A stretch of 64,000 bases of DNA, from positions 2,294,001-2,358,000 of the forward strand of contig NZ_CP137892.1 in NCBI RefSeq assembly GCF_033547155.1. Reading direction: 5' to 3'. Shown here in pieces: positions 51,768-63,420 of the stretch; positions within the stretch are counted from its first letter, which is position 1; each line of letters starts with the position of its first letter. The stretch comes from Pseudomonas benzenivorans. GTDB taxonomy: Bacteria; Pseudomonadota; Gammaproteobacteria; Pseudomonadales; Pseudomonadaceae. Below the pieces are notes generated by a model. It was not told the origin of the DNA. It searched no databases and saw only the letters and a program-made list of their open reading frames with translations. Both the position numbers and the translations under genes were made by a program.

Positions 51768-54497
51768 ATGGCCACTATCCACGTAGACGGCAAAGATCTG
51801 GAAGTCGATGGGGCAGACAACCTGCTGCAGGCCTGCCTGTCCCTGGGGCTCGATATCCCCTACTTCTGCTGGCACCCGGCCCTGGGCAGCGTCGGCGCCT
51901 GCCGCCAGTGCGCGGTCAAGCAGTTCGCCGACGAGAACGACAGCCGTGGTCGCCTGGTGATGTCCTGCATGACACCGGCCGCGGACAACACCTGGATCTC
52001 CATCGACGACGAAGAGGCCAGGCAGTTTCGCGCCAGCGTGGTGGAGTGGCTGATGACCAACCACCCCCACGACTGCCCGGTGTGCGCGGAAGGGGGCCAC
52101 TGCCACCTGCAGGACATGACGGTGATGACCGGGCACAGCGCCCGCCGTTATCGCTTCACCAAGCGCACCCACCAGAACCAGGAGCTGGGCCCCTTCATCG
52201 CCCACGAGATGAACCGCTGCATCGCCTGCTACCGCTGCGTGCGCTACTACCAGGACTATGCCGGCGGCACCGACCTGGGCGTCTACGGCGCCCACGACAA
52301 CGTCTATTTCGGGCGGGTCGAGGACGGCCCCCTAGAGAGCGAGTTCGCCGGCAACCTGGTCGAGGTTTGCCCGACCGGCGTGTTCACCGACAAGACCCAC
52401 TCCGAGCGCTACAACCGCAAGTGGGACATGCAGTTCGCCCCGAGCATCTGCCACGGCTGCGCCGCCGGCTGCAACATCAGCCCGGGCGAGCGCTACGGCG
52501 AAATCCGCCGCATCGAGAACCGCTTCAACGGCTCGGTGAACCAGTATTTCCTCTGCGACCGCGGCCGCTTCGGCTACGGCTACGTCAACCGCCCGGACCG
52601 CCCGCGCCAGCCGCTGATGGTGCTGAGCCAGATGAAGATGGGTCTGGACTCGGCCCTCGATCAGGCCGCCGCACTGCTGAAGAAGCGCAAGGTGATCGGC
52701 ATCGGCTCGCCCCGCGCCAGCCTGGAAAGCAACTTCGCCCTGCGCCAGCTGGTCGGCGCCGAACACTTCTACGCCGGCCTGGCCGAAGCTGAGCTGCAGC
52801 TGCTGCAGCTGATCCGCGAGGTGCTGCAGAACGGCCCGCTGCCGGTGCCGACTCTGCGCGAGGTGGAGGCCCACGACGCGGTGTTCGTCCTCGGCGAGGA
52901 CCTGACCCAGACCTCGGCACGCCTGGCCCTGGCATTGCGCCAGGCGGTCAAGGGCAAGGCCAAGGCCATGGCCGCCGCGATGAAGATTCAGGACTGGCAC
53001 ATGGCCGCGGTGCAAAACGTGGCCCAGGACGCGCGGAGTCCGCTGTTTATCGCCAGCGTCTGCGCCACCCGCCTGGACGACGTCGCCCGTGAGTGCGTGC
53101 ACGCCGCACCGGACGACCTGGCCCGCCTCGGCTTCGCCGTGGCCCACGCCATCGACCCGAGCGCCCCGGCCGTGGCCGGCCTCGACGCCGACGCCGCCAC
53201 ACTGGCCCGGCGCATCGCCGATGCCCTGCTGGCCGCCGAGCGCCCGCTGCTGGTATCCGGCGCCTCCCTGGGCAGCCGGACGCTGATCGAGGCCGCCGCC
53301 AACATCGCCGGCGCCCTGAAGAACCGCGAGAGAAACGGCTCCATCAGCCTGGTGGTGCCGGACGCCAACAGCATGGGGCTGGCCCTGCTGCAGGGCGAGA
53401 ATCTTGCCAAGCAGTCCCTGGACGCCGCGCTGCAGGCCCTCAGCTGCGGCGCGGCCGACGCCCTGGTGGTGCTGGAGAACGACCTCTACCGCCACGCCGA
53501 GGCCGCCCGGGTCGATGCCGCCCTGGCCGCCGCCCGGGTGGTGGTGGTCGCCGATCATCAGCACACCCCAACCGCAGCCAAGGCCCACCTGCTGCTGCCG
53601 GCCGCCAGCTTCGCCGAAGCCGACGGCACCCTGGTCAGCCAGGAGGGGCGCGCCCAACGCTTCTTCCAGGTCTTCGATCCGACCTATTACGACGGCGACA
53701 ACCTGGTGCGCGAGGGCTGGCGCTGGCTGCATGCGCTGCACAGCACCCTGCAGGACAAGCCGGTCGACTGGAGCCAACTGGATCAGGTCACCGAAGCCTG
53801 TGCCGCCGACGCCCCGGCACTGGCCGGTATCCAAGCTGCCGCACCCTCTGCCAGCTTCCGCATCAAGGGCCTCAGGCTGTCGCGCGAGCCCCACCGCTAC
53901 AGCGGCCGCACCGCCATGCGCGCCAATATCAGCGTGCACGAACCCCGGCAGCCCCAGGATCAGGACTCCGCCTTCGCCTTCTCCATGGAGGGTTACGCCG
54001 GCGCCAGCGAACCCCGCCAGCAGATTCCCTTCGCCTGGTCCCCGGGCTGGAACTCGCCCCAGGCCTGGAACAAGTTCCAGGACGAGGTCGGCGGCCACCT
54101 GCGCGCCGGCGATCCCGGCGTGCGCCTGATCGAGGCCGCTGGCACGCCGTTACCCTGGTTTTCCCCCTGTGCCGCCTTCGCCCCGGCCCAAGGCAGCCTG
54201 CAGGCGGTGCCGCTGCATCACCTGTTCGGCAGCGAGGAGACCTCCGCCCGTGCCGCGCCGATCCAGGCCCGCGCCCCCGCGGCCTATGTCGCCCTCGGCC
54301 GGGCAGAGGCGTCGCGCCTCGGCGTCGATGAAGGCGCCCTGCTCGACCTGACCCTGAATGGCCAGCCCCTGCGCCTGCCACTCCGGATGCACGAAGACCT
54401 CGCCTGTGGCCTGGTCGGCTTGCCCGCCGGCCTGCCCGGCATTCCCCCGGCGATCGCCGGCGCTGCGGTGACGGCGATCCGGGAGGCCGCGCAATGA
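51768..54497 (+). CDS. nuoG: NADH-quinone oxidoreductase subunit G
   Basis: The 909-residue subunit carries several Fe-S clusters. An N-terminal 2Fe-2S ferredoxin domain ([14 protein letters not shown], then GACRQCAV), a His/Cys 4Fe-4S segment ([13 protein letters not shown]) and a C-terminal region related to molybdopterin oxidoreductases ([17 protein letters not shown]) are visible. No molybdenum cofactor is expected. The stop overlaps nuoH ATG by 4 nt. Confidence 0.98.
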   Translation: MATIHVDGKDLEVDGADNLLQACLSLGLDIPYFCWHPALGSVGACRQCAVKQFADENDSRGRLVMSCMTPAADNTWISIDDEEARQFRASVVEWLMTNHPHDCPVCAEGGHCHLQDMTVMTGHSARRYRFTKRTHQNQELGPFIAHEMNRCIACYRCVRYYQDYAGGTDLGVYGAHDNVYFGRVEDGPLESEFAGNLVEVCPTGVFTDKTHSERYNRKWDMQFAPSICHGCAAGCNISPGERYGEIRRIENRFNGSVNQYFLCDRGRFGYGYVNRPDRPRQPLMVLSQMKMGLDSALDQAAALLKKRKVIGIGSPRASLESNFALRQLVGAEHFYAGLAEAELQLLQLIREVLQNGPLPVPTLREVEAHDAVFVLGEDLTQTSARLALALRQAVKGKAKAMAAAMKIQDWHMAAVQNVAQDARSPLFIASVCATRLDDVARECVHAAPDDLARLGFAVAHAIDPSAPAVAGLDADAATLARRIADALLAAERPLLVSGASLGSRTLIEAAANIAGALKNRERNGSISLVVPDANSMGLALLQGENLAKQSLDAALQALSCGAADALVVLENDLYRHAEAARVDAALAAARVVVVADHQHTPTAAKAHLLLPAASFAEADGTLVSQEGRAQRFFQVFDPTYYDGDNLVREGWRWLHALHSTLQDKPVDWSQLDQVTEACAADAPALAGIQAAAPSASFRIKGLRLSREPHRYSGRTAMRANISVHEPRQPQDQDSAFAFSMEGYAGASEPRQQIPFAWSPGWNSPQAWNKFQDEVGGHLRAGDPGVRLIEAAGTPLPWFSPCAAFAPAQGSLQAVPLHHLFGSEETSARAAPIQARAPAAYVALGRAEASRLGVDEGALLDLTLNGQPLRLPLRMHEDLACGLVGLPAGLPGIPPAIAGAAVTAIREAAQ

Positions 54498-55486
54498 ACT
54501 GGCTGACGCCCGAGCTGCTCGACATCCTGACGGCGGTGATCAAGGCCGTGGTCATCCTGCTGGTCGTGGTGGTCTGCGGCGCCCTGCTCAGCTTCGTCGA
54601 GCGCCGCCTGCTGGGCTGGTGGCAGGATCGTTACGGACCGAACCGGGTGGGGCCGTTCGGCCTGTTCCAGATCGCCGCGGACATGCTCAAGATGTTCTTC
54701 AAGGAAGACTGGACGCCGCCCTTCGCCGACAAGGTGATCTTCACCCTGGCCCCGCTGATCGCCATGAGCGCCATGCTCATCGCCTTCGCCATCATCCCGA
54801 TCACCCCGACCTGGGGCGTGGCGGACCTGAACATCGGCATCCTGTTCTTCTTCGCCATGGCCGGCCTGTCGGTCTACGCCGTGCTGTTCGCCGGCTGGTC
54901 CAGCAGCAACAAGTACGCCCTGCTCGGCGCCCTGCGCGCCTCGGCGCAGACCGTGTCCTACGAGGTGTTCCTGGCCCTGGCGCTGATGGGGGTGGTGGCC
55001 CAGGCCGGCTCATTCAACCTGCGCGACATAGTCGACTACCAGGCCCGGCACCTGTGGTTCATCGTGCCGCAGTTCTTCGGCTTCTGTACCTTCTTCATCG
55101 CCGGCGTCGCGGTGACCCACCGCCACCCCTTCGATCAGCCGGAAGCCGAACAGGAGCTGGCCGACGGCTACCACATCGAATACGCCGGGATGAAATGGGG
55201 CATGTTCTTCGTCGGCGAGTACATCGGCATCGTCACCATCTCGGCGCTGCTGGTGACCCTGTTCTTCGGCGGCTGGCACGGCCCGTTCGGCCTGCTGCCG
55301 CAGATCCCCTTCTTCTGGTTCGCCGCCAAGACCGCCTTCTTCATCATGCTTTTCGTCCTGTTGCGCGCCTCGATTCCGCGACCGCGCTACGACCAGGTCA
55401 TGGCCTTCAGCTGGAAATTCTGCCTGCCGCTGACCCTGCTCAACCTGCTGGTGACCGGCGCCCTGGTGCTGGTCGCGGCTAGGTAA
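54494..55486 (+). CDS. nuoH: NADH-quinone oxidoreductase subunit H
   Basis: The 330-residue membrane subunit, with eight helices, forms the quinone chamber entry. Conserved [19 protein letters not shown] and [21 protein letters not shown] sequence ([13 protein letters not shown]) are present. nuoI starts 10 nt downstream with AGGAG. Confidence 0.98.
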   Translation: MNWLTPELLDILTAVIKAVVILLVVVVCGALLSFVERRLLGWWQDRYGPNRVGPFGLFQIAADMLKMFFKEDWTPPFADKVIFTLAPLIAMSAMLIAFAIIPITPTWGVADLNIGILFFFAMAGLSVYAVLFAGWSSSNKYALLGALRASAQTVSYEVFLALALMGVVAQAGSFNLRDIVDYQARHLWFIVPQFFGFCTFFIAGVAVTHRHPFDQPEAEQELADGYHIEYAGMKWGMFFVGEYIGIVTISALLVTLFFGGWHGPFGLLPQIPFFWFAAKTAFFIMLFVLLRASIPRPRYDQVMAFSWKFCLPLTLLNLLVTGALVLVAAR

Positions 55487-55496
55487 GGAGAACACC

Positions 55497-56045
<549 letters not shown>

Positions 56046-56056
56046 GGCCTGAAAAG

Positions 56057-56566
56057 ATGGAACTGGCTTTCTATTTCGCCGCCGGCGTCGCCCTGATCGC
56101 CACCCTGCGGGTGGTCACCGGCACCAACCCGGTACACGCCCTGCTGTACCTGATCATCTCCCTGCTGGCGGTGGCCATGGTGTTCTTCAGCCTCGGCGCC
56201 CCCTTCGCCGGGGCCCTGGAGATCATCGTCTACGCCGGCGCCATCATGGTGCTGTTCGTCTTCGTGGTGATGATGCTCAACCTCGGCGCCGCCGCCGTTG
56301 AGCAGGAACGCCACTGGCTCACGCCGGGCATCTGGTTCGGGCCGTCCCTGCTCTGTGCCTTGCTGCTCGGCCAGCTGCTCTATGTGCTGTTCAGCGCGCC
56401 GAGCGGCGCCCTCATCGGCCAGGTCACGGTGGAGGCCAAGACGGTCGGCATCAGCCTGTTCGGCCCCTATCTGCTGGCCGTCGAGTTGGCCTCCATGCTG
56501 CTGCTGGCCGCCCTAGTGGCCGCCTACCACCTCGGTCGCCACGACGCCAAGGAGGCCACGCCATGA
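56057..56566 (+). CDS. nuoJ: NADH-quinone oxidoreductase subunit J
   Basis: The 169-residue membrane subunit has five helices, including the conserved [18 protein letters not shown] with the pi-bulge helix. ATG at 56057 is 11 nt after nuoI; its stop overlaps nuoK by 4 nt. Confidence 0.97.
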   Translation: MELAFYFAAGVALIATLRVVTGTNPVHALLYLIISLLAVAMVFFSLGAPFAGALEIIVYAGAIMVLFVFVVMMLNLGAAAVEQERHWLTPGIWFGPSLLCALLLGQLLYVLFSAPSGALIGQVTVEAKTVGISLFGPYLLAVELASMLLLAALVAAYHLGRHDAKEATP

Positions 56567-56871
56567 GCGGTATTCCACTGGAGCACGGCCTGGCCCTGGC
56601 CGGCGCCTTGTTCGCCATCGGCCTGGTCGGCCTGATGGTGCGCCGCAACATCCTCTTCGTGCTGATGAGCCTGGAGGTGATGATGAACGCCGCCGCCCTC
56701 GCCTTCGTGGTCGCCGGCGCACGCTGGGGCCAGGCTGACGGTCAGGTGATGTTCATCCTGGTGATCAGCCTGGCGGCGGCCGAGGCCAGCATCGGCCTGG
56801 CGATCCTGCTGCAGCTGTATCGCCGCTTCAACACCCTGGATATCGACGCAGCCAGCGAGATGCGCGGATGA
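56563..56871 (+). CDS. nuoK: NADH-quinone oxidoreductase subunit K
   Basis: The 102-residue three-helix subunit contains the key glutamates in [11 protein letters not shown] and [11 protein letters not shown] of the proton path. Its stop overlaps nuoL by 4 nt. Confidence 0.98.
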   Translation: MSGIPLEHGLALAGALFAIGLVGLMVRRNILFVLMSLEVMMNAAALAFVVAGARWGQADGQVMFILVISLAAAEASIGLAILLQLYRRFNTLDIDAASEMRG

Positions 56872-58721
56872 ACCTACTCTTCCTGACCTGCCTGTTCCCC
56901 CTGCTCGGCTGGCTGGCGCTGGCCTTCAGCCGCGGCCGTTGCTCGGAAAATACTGCGGCGCTGATCGGCGTCGGCTCGGTCGGCCTGTCGGCGCTAACCG
57001 CCGCCTGGGTCACCTGGCAGTTCAATGTCGCGCCGCCTGCGGGCGGCGCCTACGGCCAGCTGCTGTGGCAGTGGATGGCGGTGGACGGCTTCGCTCCCAG
57101 TTTCACCCTGTACCTGGACGGCCTGTCGCTGACCATGCTCGGAGTGGTCACCGGGGTCGGCTTTCTCATCCACCTGTTCGCCAGCTGGTACATGCGTGGC
57201 GAGGAAGGCTATTCGCGCTTCTTCGCCTACACCAACCTGTTCATCGCCAGCATGCTGTTCCTGGTGCTCGGCGATAACCTGCTGTTCCTCTATCTCGGCT
57301 GGGAAGGCGTGGGGCTGTGCTCCTACCTGCTGATCGGCTTCTACTTCAAACACCGGGCCAACGGCAATGCGGCGCTCAAGGCGTTCATCGTCACCCGGGT
57401 CGGCGACGTGTTCATGGCCATCGGCCTGTTCATCCTGTTCTCCCGGCTCGGCACCCTGAACATCCAGGAGCTGCTGCTGTTGGCGCCGCAGAAGTACGTC
57501 GCCGGCGACAGCTGGCTGTGGCTGGCCACCCTGATGCTGCTCGGCGGTGCGGTCGGCAAGTCGGCCCAGCTGCCGCTGCAGACCTGGCTGGCCGATGCCA
57601 TGGCCGGTCCGACCCCGGTCTCGGCGCTGATCCACGCCGCCACCATGGTCACCGCCGGGGTCTACCTGATCGCCCGCACCCATGGCCTGTTCCTGCTGAC
57701 CCCGGAGATTCTCGAGCTGGTCGGCCTGGTGGGCGGCGCGACCCTGGTGCTGGCCGGCTTCGCCGCCCTGGTGCAGACCGACATCAAGCGCATCCTCGCC
57801 TACTCGACCATGAGCCAGATCGGCTACATGTTCCTCGCCCTCGGCGTCGGCGCCTGGAGCGCGGCAATCTTCCACCTGATGACCCACGCCTTCTTCAAGG
57901 CCCTGCTGTTCCTCGCCGCTGGCAGCGTGATCAACGCCTGCCACCACGAGCAAAACATCTTCAAGATGGGCGGGCTGTGGCGCAAACTGCCGCTGGCCTA
58001 TGCCAGCTTCATAGTCGGCGGCGCCGCCCTGGCCGCCCTGCCGCTGGTCACCGCCGGCTTCTACTCCAAGGACGAGATCCTCTGGGAGGCCTTCGCCAGC
58101 GGCCACAGCGGCTTGCTCTATGCCGGTCTGGCCGGCGCCTTCCTCACCTCCATCTACACCTTCCGCCTGATCTTCATCGCCTTCCATGGTGAAGCGAAAA
58201 CCGAGGCTCACGCGGGTCACGGCGTGGCCCACTGGCTGCCGCTGGCGGCGCTGATCGTCCTCTCGACCTTCATCGGCGCCCTGATCAGCCCGCCGCTGGC
58301 CGGCGTGCTGCCGCAGAGCGTCGGCCACGCCGGCGGCGCGGCCAAGCACAGCCTGGAGCTGGCCTCGGGACTGATCGCCCTGGCCGGCATCCTCCTCGCC
58401 GCCCTGTTGTTCCTCGGCAGGCGCCGCCTGGTCGGCGCCGTTGCCCGAACCGCGCCGGGGCGTCTGCTCGGCGCCTGGTGGCTCGCCGCCTGGGGCTTCG
58501 ACTGGCTCTACGACAAGCTGTTCGTGCGCCCCTATCTGCTGGCCTGCCGGCTGCTCGGTCGCGACCCGATCGATTTCAGCATCGGCGTGATCCCGCGCCT
58601 GGCCCGTGGCGGCCACGGCGTCCTCAGCCGCAGCGAAACCGGACAGCTGCGCTGGTACGCGGCCTCCATAGTCGGCGGCGCCGTGCTGGTACTGGCCGTC
58701 GTGCTGCTGGGTCGACCCTGA
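56868..58721 (+). CDS. nuoL: NADH-quinone oxidoreductase subunit L
   Basis: The 617-residue antiporter-like subunit is the distal proton pump. [37 protein letters not shown] and [16 protein letters not shown] are family landmarks. The lateral C-terminal helix region is intact. nuoM starts 26 nt downstream. Confidence 0.98.
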   Translation: MNLLFLTCLFPLLGWLALAFSRGRCSENTAALIGVGSVGLSALTAAWVTWQFNVAPPAGGAYGQLLWQWMAVDGFAPSFTLYLDGLSLTMLGVVTGVGFLIHLFASWYMRGEEGYSRFFAYTNLFIASMLFLVLGDNLLFLYLGWEGVGLCSYLLIGFYFKHRANGNAALKAFIVTRVGDVFMAIGLFILFSRLGTLNIQELLLLAPQKYVAGDSWLWLATLMLLGGAVGKSAQLPLQTWLADAMAGPTPVSALIHAATMVTAGVYLIARTHGLFLLTPEILELVGLVGGATLVLAGFAALVQTDIKRILAYSTMSQIGYMFLALGVGAWSAAIFHLMTHAFFKALLFLAAGSVINACHHEQNIFKMGGLWRKLPLAYASFIVGGAALAALPLVTAGFYSKDEILWEAFASGHSGLLYAGLAGAFLTSIYTFRLIFIAFHGEAKTEAHAGHGVAHWLPLAALIVLSTFIGALISPPLAGVLPQSVGHAGGAAKHSLELASGLIALAGILLAALLFLGRRRLVGAVARTAPGRLLGAWWLAAWGFDWLYDKLFVRPYLLACRLLGRDPIDFSIGVIPRLARGGHGVLSRSETGQLRWYAASIVGGAVLVLAVVLLGRP

Positions 58722-58747
58722 CTAATAGCGAAAGGAACCCGCCCATC

Positions 58748-60277
58748 ATGATCTTGCCTTGGCTAGTCCTGATTCCCTTCATCGGCGGTCTGCTGTGCTG
58801 GCTGGGTGAGCGCCTGGGCACCACGCTGCCGCGCTGGGTGGCGCTGCTGACCATGAGCCTGCTGTTCGGCCTGGGCCTGTGGCTGTGGTCCAGTGGCGAC
58901 TTCGGCCTGGCCCCGGCGCCCGGCGTCGAGCCGCGCTGGGCCCAGGAGTTTCAGCTGCAGTGGATCGAGCGCCTGGGCATCAGCCTGCACCTGGCGCTCG
59001 ATGGCCTGTCGGTGCTGATGATCAGCCTAACCGGCCTGCTGGGGGTACTCTCGGTGCTCTGCTCCTGGCATGAGATCCAGAACCGCGTGGGCTTCTTCCA
59101 CCTCAACCTGATGTGGATTCTCGGCGGTGTGGTGGGCGTGTTCCTGGCCATCGACCTGTTCCTGTTCTTCTTCTTCTGGGAAATGATGCTGGTGCCGATG
59201 TATTTCCTCATCGCGCTCTGGGGCCACAGCGGCAGCGCTGGCAAGACCCGCATCACCGCCGCCACCAAGTTCTTCATCTACACCCAGGCCAGCGGCCTGA
59301 TCATGCTGGTGGCGATCCTCGCCCTGGTGTTCGTCCACTTCAACGGCACCGGCGTACTGACCTTCAACTATGCCGACCTGCTCAAGACCGAGCTGACGCC
59401 GGGCACCGAATACCTGCTGATGCTGGGCTTCTTCGTCGCCTTCGCGGTGAAGTTCCCGGTGGTGCCGTTCCACTCCTGGCTGCCGGACGCCCACGCCCAG
59501 GCGCCGACCGCCGGCTCCGTGGACCTGGCCGGCATCCTGCTCAAGACCGCCGCCTACGGCATGATCCGCTTCGCCCTGCCGCTGTTCCCCAACGCCTCGG
59601 TGGAGTTCGCCCCGGTCGCCATGGGCCTGGGCGTGTTCGCCATCGTCTACGGCGCCCTGCTGTCCTTCGCCCAGACCGACATCAAACGCCTGGTGGCCTA
59701 TTCCAGCGTGTCGCACATGGGCTTCGTGCTGATCGCCATCTACTCCGGCAGCCAGATCGCCCTGCAGGGCGCGGTGGTGCAGATGCTCGCCCACGGCCTG
59801 TCCGCCGCCGCGCTGTTCATCCTCTGCGGCCAGCTCTACGAGCGCCTGCACAGCCGCGACATGCGCGAGATGGGTGGCATTTGGGCGCGCATGCCCTGGC
59901 TGCCGGCGCTGTGCCTGTTCTTCGCCGCCGCGGCGCTGGGCCTGCCCGGCACCGGCAACTTCATCGGCGAGTTCCTCATCCTCGTCGGCACCTTCCCCGG
60001 CGCGCCCTGGATCACCGTGCTGGCCGCCAGCGGCCTGGTGTTCGGCTCGGTCTACTCGCTGATCATGATCCACCGCGCCTTCTTCGGCCCGGCCAAGGCG
60101 GAAGGCGCCCTGCTCGGCCTCAAGCCCCGCGAGCTGGGCATGGTGCTGGGGCTGGCCATGCTGCTGACGCTGCTTGGCCTCTACCCGCAGCCGGTGCTCG
60201 ACACCTCGGCGGCCAGCATGCAGGGCGTGCAGCAGTGGTTCAGCCACAGCCTCAGCCAATTCGCCTCGGTCAGGTAA
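58748..60277 (+). CDS. nuoM: NADH-quinone oxidoreductase subunit M
   Basis: The 509-residue antiporter-like pump has FFWEMMLVPMYFLIALWG with the conserved glutamate, FAVKFPVVPFHSWLPDAHAQ and AYSSVSHMGFVLIAIY. ATG at 58748 begins MILPWLVLIPFIGG. nuoN starts 7 nt after it. Confidence 0.98.
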   Translation: MILPWLVLIPFIGGLLCWLGERLGTTLPRWVALLTMSLLFGLGLWLWSSGDFGLAPAPGVEPRWAQEFQLQWIERLGISLHLALDGLSVLMISLTGLLGVLSVLCSWHEIQNRVGFFHLNLMWILGGVVGVFLAIDLFLFFFFWEMMLVPMYFLIALWGHSGSAGKTRITAATKFFIYTQASGLIMLVAILALVFVHFNGTGVLTFNYADLLKTELTPGTEYLLMLGFFVAFAVKFPVVPFHSWLPDAHAQAPTAGSVDLAGILLKTAAYGMIRFALPLFPNASVEFAPVAMGLGVFAIVYGALLSFAQTDIKRLVAYSSVSHMGFVLIAIYSGSQIALQGAVVQMLAHGLSAAALFILCGQLYERLHSRDMREMGGIWARMPWLPALCLFFAAAALGLPGTGNFIGEFLILVGTFPGAPWITVLAASGLVFGSVYSLIMIHRAFFGPAKAEGALLGLKPRELGMVLGLAMLLTLLGLYPQPVLDTSAASMQGVQQWFSHSLSQFASVR

Positions 60278-60284
60278 AGGTCTT

Positions 60285-61778
60285 ATGGAAAGCAGCGCCA
60301 CGCAATTTACCCTCCAGCACGCCATCGCCCTGCTGCCGCTGCTGGTGACCAGCGCCACGCTGATCCTGGTGATGCTGACCATCGCCTGGAAGCGCAACCA
60401 CGGCCTGACCTTCGTGCTCTCGGTGCTCGGCCTCAACCTGGCCCTGCTGTCGATCGTCCCGGTGCTCAGTATCGCCCCGATACAGGTCACGCCCCTGCTG
60501 CTGGTGGACCGCTTCGCCTGCTACTACATGGCCCTGATACTGGTCGCCACCCTGGCCTGCGTGACCCTGACCCACGCCTACCTCGGCGAGGCCACCCTGA
60601 GCACCGGCCAGGGCAGCCGCCAGGGGTATCCGGGCAACCGCGAGGAGATGTACCTGCTGATGCTGCTGTCGGCCGCCGGTGGCCTGGTCCTGGCTGGCGC
60701 GCAGCACCTGGCGGGCCTGTTCATCGGCCTGGAGCTGCTGTCGGTGCCGATCTACGGCCTGGTGGCCTATGCCTTCTTCGACAAGCGCTCGCTGGAAGCG
60801 GGCATCAAGTACATGGTGCTGTCGGCCGCCGGCAGCGCCTTCCTGCTGTTCGGCATGGCCCTGCTCTATGCCGACTCCGGCAGCCTCGGCTTCAGCCAGA
60901 TCGGCGCCAGCCTCGCCAGCGGCAGCGGCCTGCTGGTGCAGATCGGCATCGGCATGATGCTGATCGGCCTGGCCTTCAAGCTGTCGCTGGTGCCCTTCCA
61001 CCTGTGGACCCCGGACGTCTACGAGGGTGCGCCGGCGCCCGTGGCGGCCTTCCTGGCCACGGCCAGCAAGGTCGCGGTGTTCGCCGTGCTGCTGCGCCTG
61101 TACCAGATATCCCCGGCCACCGCCGGCGGCTGGCTGAACGACCTGCTGACCCTGATCGCCATCGCCTCGATCCTGTTCGGCAACCTGCTGGCCCTGCTGC
61201 AGAGCAACCTCAAGCGCCTGTTGGGCTACTCCTCCATCGCCCACTTCGGCTACCTGCTGGTGGCGCTGGTGGCCAGCAAGGGGCTGGCGGTGGAGGCCAT
61301 CGGCGTCTACCTGGCCACCTACGTGCTGACCAGCCTCGGTGCGTTCGGTGTGATCACCCTGATGTCGACGCCCTACAACGGCCGCGATGCCGACGCCCTG
61401 TACGAATACCGCGGACTGTTCTGGCGCCGCCCCTACCTGACCGCGGTGCTCACGGTGATGCTGCTGTCGCTGGCCGGCATTCCGCTGACCGCCGGCTTCA
61501 TCGGCAAGTTCTACGTCATCGCCGCCGGCGTGCAGGCCCAGCTCTGGTGGCTGCTGGGCGCCCTGGTGCTGGGCAGCGCCATCGCCGTATTCTACTACCT
61601 GCGGGTGATGGTCACCCTGTTCCTCAACGAGCCCAACCTGCGCCGCCACGACGCGCCGTTCAACTGGGGCCAGCGCGCCGGCGGCATGATGCTGCTGCTG
61701 GTGGCGGTGCTGGCCTTCGCCATCGGCGTCTACCCGCAACCGCTGCTGGCCATGCTCAGCACCATCAGCCTGGGCTGA
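60285..61778 (+). CDS. nuoN: NADH-quinone oxidoreductase subunit N
   Basis: The 497-residue antiporter-like pump, last gene of the operon, has FIGLELLSVPIYGLVAYAFF, FKLSLVPFHLWTPDVYEGAP and GYSSIAHFGYLLVALV. A stem-loop lies just after the stop between it and the convergent transporter gene. Confidence 0.98.
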   Translation: MESSATQFTLQHAIALLPLLVTSATLILVMLTIAWKRNHGLTFVLSVLGLNLALLSIVPVLSIAPIQVTPLLLVDRFACYYMALILVATLACVTLTHAYLGEATLSTGQGSRQGYPGNREEMYLLMLLSAAGGLVLAGAQHLAGLFIGLELLSVPIYGLVAYAFFDKRSLEAGIKYMVLSAAGSAFLLFGMALLYADSGSLGFSQIGASLASGSGLLVQIGIGMMLIGLAFKLSLVPFHLWTPDVYEGAPAPVAAFLATASKVAVFAVLLRLYQISPATAGGWLNDLLTLIAIASILFGNLLALLQSNLKRLLGYSSIAHFGYLLVALVASKGLAVEAIGVYLATYVLTSLGAFGVITLMSTPYNGRDADALYEYRGLFWRRPYLTAVLTVMLLSLAGIPLTAGFIGKFYVIAAGVQAQLWWLLGALVLGSAIAVFYYLRVMVTLFLNEPNLRRHDAPFNWGQRAGGMMLLLVAVLAFAIGVYPQPLLAMLSTISLG

Positions 61779-61784
61779 ACGAAA

Positions 61785-61814
61785 GCGGGGTCGCCGAATA
61801 CCCGGCAACCCCGC
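61785..61814. terminator. Stem-loop between convergent nuoN and transporter gene
   Basis: GCGGGGTCGCCG and CGGCAACCCCGC pair at 11 of 12 positions around 6 nt. The minus-strand side has only a short TTT run and the plus-strand side none, so termination strength is uncertain. Confidence 0.5.
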
Positions 61815-61836
61815 CGCAACATGCCGCCCCTATGCC

Positions 61837-63156
61837 TCAGAGCACCATCGCCGCCAACCAGCCGAACGCCAGCAAGGGCAGGTTGTAGTGCAGGAAGGTC
61901 GGCACCACGCTGTCCCAGATGTGGTTGTGCTGACCGTCGACGTTCAGCCCCGCGGTGGGTCCCAGGGTCGAGTCGGAGGCCGGCGAGCCGGCATCGCCCA
62001 AGGCGCCGGCAGTACCGACTATGCTGACGATGGCCAGCGGGCTGAAGCCCAGCTGCAGTCCCAGGGGCACGAAGATCGCGGCGATGATCGGGATGGTGGA
62101 AAAGGACGATCCGATACCCATGGTCACCAGCAGGCCGACCAGCAGCATCAGCAGCGCGCCGCTCGCCTTGTCGTGGCCGATCAGCTCGGCTGCGCCGTCG
62201 ACCAGGGTCCTCACCTCGCCGGTGGCCTTCATCACCTCGGCGAAGCCGGCGGCGGCGATCATGATGAAGCCGATCATCGCCATCATCTTCATGCCCTCGG
62301 TGAACAGGCCGTCGGCCTCCCTCCAGCGCACCACCCCGGACAGCGAGAAGATCAAGAAGCCCACCAGCGCACCGATGATCATCGAGTCCAGCCACAGCTG
62401 CACCGTGAAGGCCGCGCCTATCGCCACGCCGGCCACCAGCAGGCTCAGGGGGTTGTAGGCGACATCGACCCGTTCGACCTGTTCGATCTTCGCCAGGTCG
62501 TACACCCGCTTGCCGCGATAGCTCAGCAGCACCGCCACCAACAGCCCGAACAGCATGCCCAGGGCCGGAATGGCCATGGCCCGACTAAGGCTGACGTCAC
62601 TGACGTCCACGCCGGCTTTGGCCACATTGGCCAGCAGGATCTCGTTCAAGAAGATCCCGCCAAAGCCCACCGGCAGGAACATATAGGGGGTGACCAGGCC
62701 GAAGGTCAGCACGCAGGCGACCAGCCGGCGATCGACCCGCAGCCTGCTCAGCACATAGAGCAGCGGCGGCACCAGCAGCGGGATGAAGGCGATATGGATC
62801 GGCAGGATGTTCTGCGAGGCGATGGCCACCGCCATCAGCAGGGCGATCAGCAGCCACTTGAGCAGCGTGCCGCCCTCGCCCTGCTGCTTGCCGACCATGG
62901 CCAGCGCCCTGTCGGCCAGGGCATGGGCCAACCCGGACTTGGCGATGGCCACGGCGAAGGCCCCGAGCAGCGCATAGGACAGGGCCACGGTGGCCCCCCC
63001 GCCCAGCCCCCGATTGAAGGCGGCCAGCGAGCCCTCGACACCCAGACCGCCCAATAGGCCGCCGAGCAGCGCACCGACGATCAGGGCGACCACCACGTGC
63101 ACGCGGCACAGGCTGAGGATCAGCATGACGCCGACCGCTGCGATTACTGCATTCAT
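61837..63156 (-). CDS. YuiF/NhaC-type Na+/H+ antiporter family transporter
   Basis: The 439-residue protein has about eleven membrane helices and family sequences [38 protein letters not shown] and [19 protein letters not shown]. This is the COG2056 (YuiF) group within the NhaC superfamily, predicted Na+/H+ antiporters or amino-acid (histidine) carriers. The ATG at 63156 has GGAGGG 7 nt upstream; the frame stays open 138 nt further. It is divergent from a chemoreceptor gene, suggesting a shared ligand. Confidence 0.85.
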   Translation of the reverse strand: MNAVIAAVGVMLILSLCRVHVVVALIVGALLGGLLGGLGVEGSLAAFNRGLGGGATVALSYALLGAFAVAIAKSGLAHALADRALAMVGKQQGEGGTLLKWLLIALLMAVAIASQNILPIHIAFIPLLVPPLLYVLSRLRVDRRLVACVLTFGLVTPYMFLPVGFGGIFLNEILLANVAKAGVDVSDVSLSRAMAIPALGMLFGLLVAVLLSYRGKRVYDLAKIEQVERVDVAYNPLSLLVAGVAIGAAFTVQLWLDSMIIGALVGFLIFSLSGVVRWREADGLFTEGMKMMAMIGFIMIAAAGFAEVMKATGEVRTLVDGAAELIGHDKASGALLMLLVGLLVTMGIGSSFSTIPIIAAIFVPLGLQLGFSPLAIVSIVGTAGALGDAGSPASDSTLGPTAGLNVDGQHNHIWDSVVPTFLHYNLPLLAFGWLAAMVL

Positions 63157-63360
63157 AAGAGCCCTCCCAGGGGCTTGCGCTGAAACAAGGAACGCAGCGA
63201 CTACCCCTGCGCCCGGAAAAAAGCGGCGTACTCTGCCGCAAGCTCCGGTGGCTGTCAAAATCACGACGTGCGAAATACTGATCGCATCGTGCATAATTCA
63301 GCACCCTGCAGGCCGACCGTTTCCTATCGCCGAACATCCGTGCCACCTGCACCGGATCTA

Positions 63361-63387
63361 TCAAGAAAGTCGCCGGTCGGCCGATCA
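63361..63387 (+). promoter_or_regulatory. FliA (sigma-28) type promoter of the chemoreceptor gene
   Basis: TCAAG (63361-63365), 14 nt and GCCGATCA (63380-63387) match the flagellar sigma factor consensus in both boxes and spacing. The start would lie about 25 nt before the ATG. Confidence 0.65.
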
Positions 63388-63420
63388 CGCCAATCATCGT
63401 TCAGATAAAGGGAGCGCTGC